Source: a virus. Taken from it: a stretch of DNA of 35,635 bases. Each line of letters opens with the position of its first letter. Within the stretch, counting starts at the first letter, position 1. Shown here in pieces: positions 21,101-30,800 of the stretch. Made by a program: the position numbers and the translations under genes. A model generated the notes under the pieces. The model searched no databases and was not told the origin of the DNA. It saw only the letters and a list, made by a program, of their open reading frames with translations. The stretch spans positions 1 to 35,635 of the IMG/VR virus record IMGVR_UViG_3300029448_000081; one strand, written 5' to 3'.

Positions 21101-21945
21101 GCTTTGTTATTTCTTTTTTTAATACCCACCTTTGGCGGCGTAAATGACATGTTTGTTGTTTGCGCGTCTTGCTCCGCGTTATGGTTAGGATTAAAAGATT
21201 TTCTTAATCTATTAGCGTAATATTGGTGTAATCTAGTGTCATGTTCTGGATTAAAGGATTCAGGGTGTAACATTTCATCTGTTATTTCTCCAGATTGTAT
21301 TACCGCTTGATTATCTTCAACATAATCATTTAAAAAGTATCTACCACCAATTTTATCAGCAGCAAAAACTTTCCATTTAGCTTCGTTTTCAAATAACTTA
21401 TTTAATTCCCAATCAATATCAAAATCTAACTCTTTACCCATAGTGTTACGCTGCTTTACACATTCTTGCTGTAACCTCATAAAGTCAGCTTCTTCAGTAC
21501 CTTTTATAACCCAATTTTGAGTAATTTCATTAATATACTTATGTTTTTCTGATCCATCAGGTTGCTTAACAACTAACAAAGGTTTTAACTGATCGTCAAA
21601 TAATATCTCCCCTTTTTCTATAAAAAAATTTCTATCAAAACTTAGATCTGTCCAGTTAGAATAAAGATTTTTACCACCAGTACCACCACCGTAGTTTCTA
21701 GCAAACTCTTCTTTTAATGATTTTAAATTATCTAAATCTTTGTTTACTTTATATATTTGTGATTTATAGTTGTTTGCTTGTTCTTTATTACCCCTAGCCA
21801 TTTCCATGTCATAATTTCGCACTAAACTAGCAATCATTTCGTTTATATTCTTTTTATTTCTTGGACCATGTATTTCTGAGGACAACGCATCGTTACCGTA
21901 CGTCATATTCTCAAAATATCTTTTTACCTCTTTATCTTCAGCCAT
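21097..21945 (-). CDS. 282-aa protein of unknown function, probable internal virion component
   Basis: The protein is hydrophilic and largely helical, starting MAEDKEVKRYFENMTYGND and ending PPKVGIKKRNNKA. It holds several charged helices (NYKSQIYKVNKDLDNLKSLK) and a middle beta segment around LLVVKQPDGSEKHKYIN. No signal peptide, membrane helix or enzymatic motif is visible. Its stop overlaps the start of the giant protein as ATGA, so the two are probably translationally coupled and may be made in fixed ratio. With the coiled-coil protein upstream it forms a three-gene group resembling the injection-protein clusters of short-tailed phages, an analogy from order and composition and not from homology. 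Confidence 0.65.
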   Translation of the reverse strand: MAEDKEVKRYFENMTYGNDALSSEIHGPRNKKNINEMIASLVRNYDMEMARGNKEQANNYKSQIYKVNKDLDNLKSLKEEFARNYGGGTGGKNLYSNWTDLSFDRNFFIEKGEILFDDQLKPLLVVKQPDGSEKHKYINEITQNWVIKGTEEADFMRLQQECVKQRNTMGKELDFDIDWELNKLFENEAKWKVFAADKIGGRYFLNDYVEDNQAVIQSGEITDEMLHPESFNPEHDTRLHQYYANRLRKSFNPNHNAEQDAQTTNMSFTPPKVGIKKRNNKA

Positions 21946-21970
21946 GTTATTGTTATTTGAATTTTATATT

Positions 21971-22600
21971 TTAAACACCTCCCAACAAAGCACTAGTTGC
22001 TCCGGCTACAAATTTATCTTGCATTTGTTCATAATCATCAACAGCCATGTTTGCTGCTTCAGATCTTTGCATAGCTAAATCTAACATTTTATCTTGTTTG
22101 TCAAGACCAAACTTTTCTACCATTCTTTCTCCTTCTCTTTCCATTAAATCTCTTTTTTGTTCTCCTTCTCTTTCCATCTTTTGTAATCTTCCGGCCTCTG
22201 CTCTAGCTCTAGCTTGGTTTGCTTGTTCTTGTTTTCCAATGTCAACAGAAGCTTGTCTAGCTTGTTTTGTACTTTGATTAGCTAAAACCTGAGCTAATCC
22301 AGCTACTCCAGATCCACCCGCCGCCGTCTTCATGTTAGCCATTATATTTGCCGCACTTTGTTGAGACTGTTCTTTGGCAAACTCAGCTGCTTTTAAATCT
22401 ACGGTTTGATCTTCGTACACGTTTTCCATGTCAGCATATGGGTTTTTCACCCCAGCGTAAGGATTTTTCATTTTAGTATCCTCCCACGCGGCCATTTGGT
22501 TACCCATGTCTTCGTTAGCGGCTCTTTGCTCTTTTCTTAATTGTGCTCCTCCAAACAGTGCGTTTATAAACTTAGCTGGAGATGGTTTTTTATATGCCAT
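21971..22600 (-). CDS. 209-aa coiled-coil internal virion protein
   Basis: The sequence begins MAYKKPSPAKFINALFGGAQ. It has a repeated NPYAGVKNPYADMENVYED stretch, then a long Ala/Gln/Glu-rich helical region (AAGGSGVAGLAQVLANQSTK, QARARAEAGRLQKMEREGEQ) and ends ALLGGV. Small Ala/Gln-rich helical proteins with a central AAGGSG...LAQ motif are found in phage virions as internal or ejection proteins (T7 gp14 and P22 gp7 are functional analogues). The short hydrophobic ends could insert in the envelope during DNA entry. It precedes the 282-aa gene by 25 bases. The ejection-protein assignment is inferred from composition and position. Confidence 0.7.
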   Translation of the reverse strand: MAYKKPSPAKFINALFGGAQLRKEQRAANEDMGNQMAAWEDTKMKNPYAGVKNPYADMENVYEDQTVDLKAAEFAKEQSQQSAANIMANMKTAAGGSGVAGLAQVLANQSTKQARQASVDIGKQEQANQARARAEAGRLQKMEREGEQKRDLMEREGERMVEKFGLDKQDKMLDLAMQRSEAANMAVDDYEQMQDKFVAGATSALLGGV

Positions 22601-22651
22601 AATTTATTTATTTATATGTATAATAGTTACAGTTTTTGCTCCTTTTTTACC

Positions 22652-24457
22652 TTATGTTGAAGTTATGAACTTTTCTAGATCAAAATAGATAGTTGTATCT
22701 GCTATTGGAAAATTGCTTACTTCTATAGTACCAGTTAAAAGTATTACTTTAGCAACTTTATCAACCATTAGTGTTTGTCCACTTTCCAAGGTTTGTGCTG
22801 AGCTAACAACTATATTAGCAGCTCCAAATTGTGCTGCCTTACTAACAACTGTTGGGTTTGCAACAGCGGAGTTTATATTAATACCTCTAATTTCAGCACC
22901 AGCAACTATACTACCAACCCCATCATTTGTACTTGCTATAGGTATTGTTGTTGAGCTTGAGGTAGCGCCAGACGTTACGACACTTAACTGTGTTGGCGTC
23001 AATTCTACGTCACTTATTTTAACTTGCATACCGTTGTTCATTGTGGCTATCTGACTACCACCATGAGCAAAAATTCTTACGTTCGTGTCTGATTTTAAAG
23101 CATCAACTTGTTGTTTGTTAAATATTAGGTTTCCAGCTACAGCTGTTGCGTTACCATTTCTATCTATAGCTGTTATATCATTGTAATATGGGTCTACCGC
23201 ATCAACGTAGTCTTTAAGTATTTTTTTATTATAAAGAATATCATTGTTATACTCTCCTTTTATAAAACCTTGAACCGTTTCCGTTGTTTCATAATCACTT
23301 ATAAAAGAACCATACTTTGTGGATTGTTCTCTATTAGGATCTAGCATCATACCATTGCTTAGTCCAGATATATTAACAACTGGCCACCTATAAAAAACAG
23401 CTCCACCACTAGTGTTTTCCCCAGGTATGGCTAAAGCAGCTGCTCCAAAAGTCACATTTTTAAATGTGCACAAATCATCTGTTGATGGTATTTTTTTTAT
23501 AGATAACAACCTCCCGGATGGCGCTGTGATTCTAATTGTAAATTTTGCCTTAAGTGACCCGCCACTAGAAATTGGCAATACCGCTCTACCACTTGTAGAC
23601 TCATCACCATGAGGTGTTATACCATTAAAGGGTGGTGTAAAGGTTAGTGTAGATCCATTTGTAAAGCTGTTAGTTTGATTTAATTCTATTTCTTTTTCAT
23701 TGTCATTATCAGGGTTAATTTTATTTAATATTGTCCAAATACCAATAGCTGCATCCGTAGATGTTACTAAATCACCAACAGCTACACCGCCCCAAGTACT
23801 AGCAACACCACCTTCCGTAGGCTTATTATCCAAAACAACTCTATTGGAACTACTAGTAGTACCATCAACCGTGTCTGTAGAAGTATCGTAAAAAGCCGGT
23901 GCTATACACGACAAAAATAAACTACGCTCAACATCTTGATAAATTGTTTTTGTTATTATATTTGAGTTAGAACCCTGCGATAAATTTGTGTTTATAGAGC
24001 CATCCGCGTTAAAAGCAGGGGCAAATTGCCCGTGAGATGTTTTAACGTTGTATATTGTTTCAGCTATTAAATTAACCGTATACGTTTTTAGACTACTTGT
24101 ATTTTCTGGAAAAAATATAAATCCTTCGTAACCAGTTCCAACTTGTACGTTTTTTAAACTTGTTTTAGTTGAAGACCAACTTTTAGTGTAAAAATTATAA
24201 TAATTATTTGAGTTGTCATAAATTTCAATACTAAAATAAGCTTGACTAGTGCCTGATACTAAAAAAGGTCTTTGTTCTCCACTATGTGCAACGTCTCTTA
24301 TGTTTAATAAAAAATTTGAAATTCTTTCTTCTACATAACCATGCATAGCTATGTGATCAGCATCATTCATTAGTTTTCCATTAGGCATATAGTGAAAACC
24401 CGCTGGAGCTATAATACCATCCTTTTCTTTTACAAATAATTTTTTTTCGTATGCCAT
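22652..24457 (-). CDS. 601-aa tail or appendage structural protein
   Basis: The protein starts MAYEKKLFVKEKDGIIAPAG and contains segments such as GFHYMPNGKLMNDADHIAMH near the N-terminus. The middle is beta-rich with Asn, Ser and Thr runs. The C-terminal 150 residues (from AVAGNLIFNKQQVDALK) have repeated Val/Thr/Ser strands (SVVTSGATSSSTTIPIAST) and end in LEKFITST. No enzymatic motif is evident. It begins one base after the 140-aa gene and is followed by a 51-base gap. Position between the gp10-like protein and the internal virion proteins suggests a tail or head-tail appendage. The family is not identified. Confidence 0.6.
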   Translation of the reverse strand: MAYEKKLFVKEKDGIIAPAGFHYMPNGKLMNDADHIAMHGYVEERISNFLLNIRDVAHSGEQRPFLVSGTSQAYFSIEIYDNSNNYYNFYTKSWSSTKTSLKNVQVGTGYEGFIFFPENTSSLKTYTVNLIAETIYNVKTSHGQFAPAFNADGSINTNLSQGSNSNIITKTIYQDVERSLFLSCIAPAFYDTSTDTVDGTTSSSNRVVLDNKPTEGGVASTWGGVAVGDLVTSTDAAIGIWTILNKINPDNDNEKEIELNQTNSFTNGSTLTFTPPFNGITPHGDESTSGRAVLPISSGGSLKAKFTIRITAPSGRLLSIKKIPSTDDLCTFKNVTFGAAALAIPGENTSGGAVFYRWPVVNISGLSNGMMLDPNREQSTKYGSFISDYETTETVQGFIKGEYNNDILYNKKILKDYVDAVDPYYNDITAIDRNGNATAVAGNLIFNKQQVDALKSDTNVRIFAHGGSQIATMNNGMQVKISDVELTPTQLSVVTSGATSSSTTIPIASTNDGVGSIVAGAEIRGININSAVANPTVVSKAAQFGAANIVVSSAQTLESGQTLMVDKVAKVILLTGTIEVSNFPIADTTIYFDLEKFITST

Positions 24458-24458
24458 T

Positions 24459-24881
24459 TTATTTACTATTTATTACAACCTCACTACCAATTGAAAACAA
24501 CTCACCTTTAACCGGAAGAGTAGGACCATCCGCTCCTTGCCCATCCCAACGCATTACAACCTCAGCAAAGTAACCAGTAAGATCACCATCTGTTTGGTCA
24601 TATTTAGAAAACATTAAAAAATCTCCGGTTACAGGTACATACGGGTCTATACCACCTGGACCTAAAACCATACTGTTGTCAACAGTTAAAAATACCGTAG
24701 TGCCTTCTATAGCAATTCTCCTTAAAACACCTAGCTTACCGCTATCAAGATAACTATTTCCCGTGTTGTTTATACCTTCTGTGTCTACCGCGTGATTAAA
24801 CAGCTGTGCGTAGTAAATATAATCACCCACTTGTAGCGAGTTGTTTAGGTTTGTAATATTTGTTAGTGTTACGTTTATCAT
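24459..24881 (-). CDS. 140-aa structural protein of unknown function
   Basis: The protein starts MINVTLTNITNLNNSLQVGD and is predicted beta throughout, ending GELFSIGSEVVINSK. Recognisable segments are DYIYYAQLF, FLMFSKYDQ and YFAEVVMRW, with alternating hydrophobic residues and a Gly-rich linker (VLGPGGIDPY). Similar 130-160 aa proteins sit next to gp10-like genes in marine phages as far as I recall and are named only as structural. The start lies two bases after the stop of the 2320-aa gene, and its stop is one base before the next start. An accessory to the tail hub is plausible. Confidence 0.6.
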   Translation of the reverse strand: MINVTLTNITNLNNSLQVGDYIYYAQLFNHAVDTEGINNTGNSYLDSGKLGVLRRIAIEGTTVFLTVDNSMVLGPGGIDPYVPVTGDFLMFSKYDQTDGDLTGYFAEVVMRWDGQGADGPTLPVKGELFSIGSEVVINSK

Positions 24882-24883
24882 GT

Positions 24884-27800
24884 TTAGTATGCGCTAGGGG
24901 GATTATTTGAGCTAATGTTATTAACGTTAGGGGGATTTTGTCCATTTTTACCTTTAACAATATCATCATCCTCATATATTATAGGTACATCACCATCGTC
25001 ATTAACAATGTAACTACAACTGCCGTCATTAAAATTAGCGAGCGGATCATAATTAGATGCTGCTGGATCTGTACAACCATAAATTGGATTAGAAGTATCG
25101 TTCTCGCATTCTCCAGGCCAATTAGCACTAGAATCATAATTATCAAACTGCGCATTCATACAACCTACTTTAATATTTATCGTATCAGTCGATGTGCAGG
25201 TATCTATAATTTGATCATTTTGTACAAAGTAAAAATCAACAATAATCTTCCAGCTACCAGTTATAATATCGCTATTTAAAACGTCAACTGGAAGAGGTTT
25301 AATACCACTAATTGTAGCAATAGAAATAGGCATTAGTCCACTATAACCAGAATCTATTTCAATATTACTAGGATTTAATATACTCCAAACATAAGCTATT
25401 TGATAATTAGATGTTGGCGCGGGAAATGCTAAAAATTTAGCTGCTAAGTTAGGTGTTGATGAAGTTAAAATCCAATTAACTGAAGGACAAGTGATTCCCG
25501 TGGTGGTACCATCATCTTCAGCTTCAAATACCTGGCCAATTCCTTGAAAGGTAAAATCACCAGTGTCCATTCTATCTAAACGTTGAATTTCACCGTCACG
25601 AGTTATATTTGTAAAATACTTTCCTTCTTTTTCTTTAAACACCTGTGCACTACCTCTCTCTAAATCAGTTCTTATACTTTGTACATACCAACCATTTTGG
25701 TCGTATAAATTATCTACATTTTGATCTGTATAGTCTGTATCAGGCTGAAGAGGTATAGCTAATGTATTATCTACATATTTATATATTTTCTGCTGGCTTC
25801 CCTCGTAGTTTATAGTGTTAAACGTTTTCACAACGCCTGGATTGTCATTTAATATTGCTGTTAAACTAGATGGATATCTCACGCCATAAAATTGATTGTG
25901 ACCTAAACTTCCTACATAATAGTGATGCAGCCATATCTCTCCTTTTTTAAAAGTGTAATAGTCATTAGCCATGCTATTACCAACCTCCATATCAATAAAA
26001 CTTTTAAAGCTTACCCATCCTTTCACTTTTTCATTATAAGTTAAGACGTAGTATGTACCCGTCGTCGCCTTACCTACCTCCTGAGCCATAACACCACCAC
26101 CACTACCACTCGTACCTCGTAACTTAATATTATACTCATCGTTTCTATCATCATAACTACCTATAATATAAGGACTGTCTTTTAAATTATCTCTAAACCA
26201 ATCATTCATACCGTAATCAGATATTGGTGTTAACCCGTCTTTTGATAACCTCATTATTTTACCCCTAATCTTGTCGGAAAAATATGCTCTGTAAGCTTCT
26301 GAGGCAAAAGATTCTGGGTTTGTAGATATACCATATTCTCCAGCAAAAGGTATAGTTTGTCCTAGTACTTTATCGCTAGACGTTACGTTTGAATTTCCAT
26401 CAGCGTTAAATAAAGCGTCCTTGTTAGCTTGTATTCTTAAAATTTTGTCTTCACAAAGAGTTACTAAATCTGAATCTCTTGAGTGTAATTTTTGTATACT
26501 ACCGTAAGCTGGATTTACATCTTTGGTAATTTTTTCAGCTTGTATAAATTGGTTTAAATCGTTAACCCCAGAAGTAGAGTTATATATACCAGAGTATATC
26601 AATCCATACTTTCTCCGCTCTTTTTTGTATTCCGTGTCGAGTGTTGTAGAGGCTTTAACACCGTTTAATATATAAGACTGGTTGTAATTATCTCTAATTC
26701 TGTTTGACTCAACTCCATTTCCAAAAGAATAACAATTATGCCACGAAAGCTTAAAATCTACATTGTAAAGATCCGTACTTACTACTATTCTGTGACTAGT
26801 TAAATTTGCATCAAGATTTATTTTAAACGCTAAGCCACTAGGCGTAACTACATCAACTTCACTACCAACCAACAAGTTTGCAGTACCTGTTTGAAAACTT
26901 GTTAAATCTTCAACCCCTATGTTTTGATTTTCACCAATATACAACTGGGTTGATGCTGAGTTGTATCCCCAAACGTAATATTTTTCACCAGCAAGACCCG
27001 TTATCATTGTACCTAATGGAAAAGCTTCTTGAAGAAGCTGTTGATCATCTCCATTGATAGGTATTGCTCCAGTTGCTTCGTAATATATTTCTAAGTCTTG
27101 TGAATCTTTAGGTTCTGTTTCCCAAATTGCAGGGTTTTCTGACAAAACTTCTTCTGGTTCTATTTCTTCAACAAACTGTAAAGTTGGTCCAACCGCGGCC
27201 ATTTTACCAAGTTTTTGACTATTTATTCTAGTATTCATAGCATATCCACAAGCATTGATATTAAAAGCGCTATTAGCATTATGACCGTTACAACCAAGTT
27301 GCACAAAATGATACTTATCATTAGTGTTGTTTCTAGGATATTCCGTGTTTCCACCACCATCTAACCAACTGTGGTCGGTATTTTGCATTGGAAAATTATA
27401 ACCACCTAACCACAACTCGTAGTATTTAGGATCTTGTGAGTTGTAACTTCCAGCATTCATAGGTCTAATAGCGGTTATAACTAAATAATCATTACCAGCG
27501 TGTCCAAATTGCTCACTACCATCAAAACCCGTTGTACCTTGTGCGTTAGTTATATTTTTTATTATAAGGCTACTACCGTCGGTATTTTTTGGAAAAGATT
27601 TCAATCCCATTCCAACATGTAGTGTTTGAGTACCGTGTAAACCGTTTTCATCATCAGCACTTAGCTCAGTAACATATATTTTAGCCCATTCTCCATCTGG
27701 ACCGGTTTGAGCACCATCAGTAATATCAGTACCAGAAGAACCAACAACCCCCATAACATCACAAATTTGCAGTTTTAATGCAAAACCGTTAGTAATTTCA

Positions 27801-30800
27801 CCCTCTACAAAAGGATTCCAATCCAATTTAGGTGTAATTTGTTGCGTATGCCAAGTTCTTCTAAAGTTAAAATCGACACATGGATCCATATTAAATGCCA
27901 TTTGATTACCATCGCTTCTTTTTCTATTTCTCGTAGATTCATAATTACCAGGACTACCCGGAGGTTGGTTACCATTTTCCCAACTATGGTTCAAAAATCT
28001 TCTAAAATTAATTTTTGAAGAAAAAGAATATACTGTATCGGTAGGGTCTTCAGCAAATTTAAATCTATTACCAGGGTTTATCCTTGCACACCATTCTTTT
28101 AGATTACTGTCATTGTATAATGGGTTTGCGTCTTCATTGTTCCAAGCTCCAACACCAAAATGATTATTAGTTGTCCAACCGCTTCCACCATCAGGACCCG
28201 CTGGTCCAGCTCCATTTGCAGCAGCCCCATGTATACCACCAAAACCTAACCACATAGACCAATATTCACTTGATTCATATAAACCACCAGGTTTACCAGC
28301 AGCTCCATTTGAATTACAACTATAACTATTATGAGTAAGAGAATCGTTATCAAACCTAAAATTATTACTAGTTGTTCTTTGGGCCATAACTCTACCCTCA
28401 TCAACAAACCATGTTTCAGAGTCTCTAGCTACATTTGCTCTATCGTCATCATAATTAGACTCGTTAAATCTTTCCCAAACGTAATTTTCATCAATGCTAG
28501 TACCCCCGCAGTCATACCAAAAATGGCTTCCAACACCATGGTAAGCGTCAGACTTTGTTCTAGGTACTACATTCCAATTAACTGGATCGTCTTTATCTCC
28601 AGTACCCGAAAACGTAGCCTCTCTCCATCTCATATTTAAATAACGATTACTAGCGTCGGTGTTTGAACCTGTATTTCCACCATCCCAAGTACCTTGTACA
28701 TAGTTATTAGGACCAGAACAAGTGTTATTAGCCGTAGCACCACCAGAGTCAGCAAGTGGTAAATATCTTCTAAACCAAAGAGCTGCTGATGTATATTTAT
28801 CACTCATATAGTGACCGTATCTTGTTATCTCACCTTGTCCATCTGTATTATCACAATTGTGTCCCCATCTAGGACCGCCATAAGAGCAGTTACTCCCGTA
28901 TTGGTGCGTTTTAGTAGCCGCTGGCCCTTGATATAGCATGTGTACTATATCTCCAAAATTAGAAGACGTTTTATTGGTTGGAAACGTGTATTCTTTTAAG
29001 CAATAACCCGACGCGTTTCTAGATCCTTGATAGTCATCAAGTGCTCTTTGTGTTTGTTGGTAACTAGGTGTAAACCACCAATTCATATGGGCTGTAAATT
29101 TTTCAAAATAATCCTCCTTTAAAAGATATATATTTTTAGCGTCCATTATTCTATAATCTAAACCACTTTTGAAAGACTTTTCAATATTTTGTCTAAATAC
29201 ATCATCTTGATATATTTTTACAAAAAATCTACCATCAAATTGTGGTAAGCTTCTAGGTTCATATTTGTATATATCAATAGTTGTACCGTTTTTAATATAA
29301 CTCGACATAATACCTGTTGGGTCATCTGAAATAAAGTTAATATCAGGACCAAAACCTTTGTCCAAAAGTATATTGTAAGTACCTTCACCACCTGCACCAT
29401 CCTCATCAAGAGACATGTTTGTTATTTTATATCTTTGTGATTTTTCTTCTTCACCTAGCAACCCAAATTCAATCCAAAGTTCTCCATCTTTGTATTCATG
29501 AAGATTTCTTCCTGGGGTATCTTTGTAGTGATTATACAACAACTTAAACTCTTTAGAGCCTTCCTTAGGCGCGTCTCCCATGTCTTCTTCAAAAATAGGA
29601 GATCCAGCAACCCAATCACCGTTTGCGTCATAACTAGGATAGTAATGTGTTTGTTCAGAATATATTTGAGGAATTGTTTTTATAAACTCAGGAGCTTCGT
29701 TTTCTATAGCTAATACTTTATATCTAGCAGCGTCAGTAACTAGTTCACTTTTGTCAGATCCTTTTTTTAATATTAAAAATGAATCTATATCAACTTTGTT
29801 TCTATCAGAAGAAGGAAATGCTAACCAAATATTGTTGTCCTCAGCAAGATACCAACGATCCATAGCCATGTTGTAGTATTCGTTAGAAGTTTCTTTTATA
29901 AAAAACTTCATATGTGTAAGATCTCCTGCTGGTGGCGAGCCTTTTAAACCAACCGATATTCTATTACCCCTTTGTGCGTGTAATTTTTCTAACTTCATTG
30001 TACCTGTGGGGTTAGATATAACAGGTGTTTCTCTACCGTACTTGTCTGTAAAAACTACTCCTAATTGATACTCACGTAATGTTTTACAGGATTTAGTTGC
30101 TTCTGTTGTTCCTGCCATAAACTCTGAAAGTCCAGTTTTAAAATCTGCGTAGTATTTTTTTGTCCCCGCAATATTTTTCAAATCATAGTTTTGTACATAG
30201 TTTGCATAAACAATTCTATTACCAGTAATATCTTGAGCTAAAGCCTTTCTAGGCACGTTATCCCAAGGTCTTAACAATTGGTTTTCAGGAAGGATTTGGT
30301 TAATTGTTTCTTTTTCTATTTTGTACTGGCCACCTCTTTTTATTCTATCCCACATATTAAAAACAGCACCAATTGATTTTTCATCATTAGGGCTTATTGT
30401 GTCTACTACATAAACAGCTGTAGAGGGTTCATCTTTAAATAAAATATCAACAGAAGCCACGTCATCAGGCATTTCATTATTTATAAACCTACTTAATTCA
30501 ATATGTTTTATAGAATTTGTCATACCTAGATTAAATCCTTTTCTAGGGTGGTAATCAAAAGCCCCTGGAACAAAAGCTACTTGTGTAAACGGAGCGAAAG
30601 GAGAATACTCTCCATCTTCGTATTTGTATCTATAAGAAAATCTAGGGAATTTAAACTCAAAAAGCTTTTCACTTTCTTGAAAAAGATCCATAGCGTATTG
30701 GAGTTCTAATTGACCAGCGGCAACGTCTGGTATGGGCGGAAAACCATCAATACCAGTTACTTTAACTTTAATAGCTGTGTCAGCGTGAACGGAATAAGAA

